DNA of 64,000 nt from Kaistella sp. SH40-3 (GTDB taxonomy: Bacteria; Bacteroidota; Bacteroidia; Flavobacteriales; Weeksellaceae), in contig NZ_JAQYUS010000001.1 in NCBI RefSeq assembly GCF_030686865.1, positions 124,001 through 188,000 on the forward strand. The letters run 5' to 3'. The notes under the pieces were generated by a model. The model was not told the DNA's origin. It searched no databases and was given only the letters and a program-made list of their open reading frames with translations. The translations under genes and the position numbers were made by a program. Each line of letters begins with the position of its first letter. Positions within the stretch are counted from its first letter, which is position 1. Positions 63,924-64,000 of the stretch are shown here, one piece after another.

Positions 63924-64000
63924 ATGAGCAGAGCAAAAATTTTAAAAGAAGTGATGCGACCCACGGAACAGTTTCCGGTTCATTTCACTCAGTACAGCAC
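63924..64000 (+). CDS. Start of an ORF running off the window
   Basis: ATG at 63924 opens a frame without stop to the window end (MSRAKILKEVMRPTEQFPVH and 5 more residues). It begins 19 bp after the previous stop, in the same orientation. Too short to identify. Confidence 0.55.
   Translation, partial: MSRAKILKEVMRPTEQFPVHFTQYS

Larger units (their letters stand above)
58246..64000 (+). mobile_element. Left part of an integrative genetic element
   Basis: From the tRNA fragment to the window end all genes are of mobile type or unknown: integrase, iteron-like array, unknown protein, possible antisense RNA, HTH protein, DUF3987 P-loop protein and a zinc-finger/Toprim-like protein. All are on the plus strand. 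The ORFs are richer in AAA, ATA and AGA codons than the neighbouring chromosomal genes by eye. No conjugation genes are seen within the visible 5.7 kb. The right end is outside the window. Confidence 0.8.

Overview
The window is AT-rich chromosomal DNA from a member of the Bacteroidota, most likely a flavobacterium of the Chryseobacterium/Kaistella type. The support is protein content rather than a marker-gene comparison. It carries SprA of the type IX secretion and gliding machinery, a TamL-type lipoprotein with TamB, an OmpA protein with thrombospondin type 3 repeats, and a two-domain malic enzyme. A DPE2-like MalQ and flavobacterial promoters (TTG, about 19 bp, TAnnTTTG) point the same way. 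Most intergenic regions have compact rho-independent terminators and lack Shine-Dalgarno sequences.

From 1 to about 58.2 kb the content is core chromosome, mostly on the minus strand up to 39.7 kb. In order: a XerC-type recombinase fragment and ribosomal protein bS21; an AddA-like helicase-nuclease (plus); an operon of ferritin and two DUF3857/transglutaminase-like exported proteins; a Spy-like small protein and a Tyr/Asn-rich exported protein; MalQ, CysS and FolE; the maeB-ruvA-sprA block; an N-acetylglucosamine-kinase-like protein; the Fe-S pair Mrp and NifU; a dicarboxylate symporter; an outer-membrane beta-barrel protein flanked by imperfect intergenic repeats; two BON-domain proteins; AlkB, a CocE-type hydrolase, YebC, an OmpA-family protein and SmpB.

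From 39.8 kb the strands alternate: an ABC-F ATPase with one degenerate composite ATP site, two ferritin-like exported proteins (one a Tat lipoprotein), RecJ, a GNAT-like protein, KefF-KefC, AroQ, TamB-TamL and a YihY/BrkB membrane protein.

At 58.2 kb the character changes. A minus-strand terminator hairpin abuts a 19-nt tRNA 3'-end fragment (58246-58264). To its right are a tyrosine integrase, an array of about ten 9-11 bp iteron-like repeats, an unrecognised 243-aa protein, a candidate minus-strand small RNA, a small helix-turn-helix protein, a DUF3987-type P-loop protein, a zinc-finger/Toprim-like protein and two small ORFs, the last running off the window. I read this as the left end of an integrative element with a plasmid-like replication or regulation module. 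Its right end lies outside the window. The iterons, the putative antisense RNA and a 20-bp leader shared by the integrase and the unknown gene are the least explained features here.
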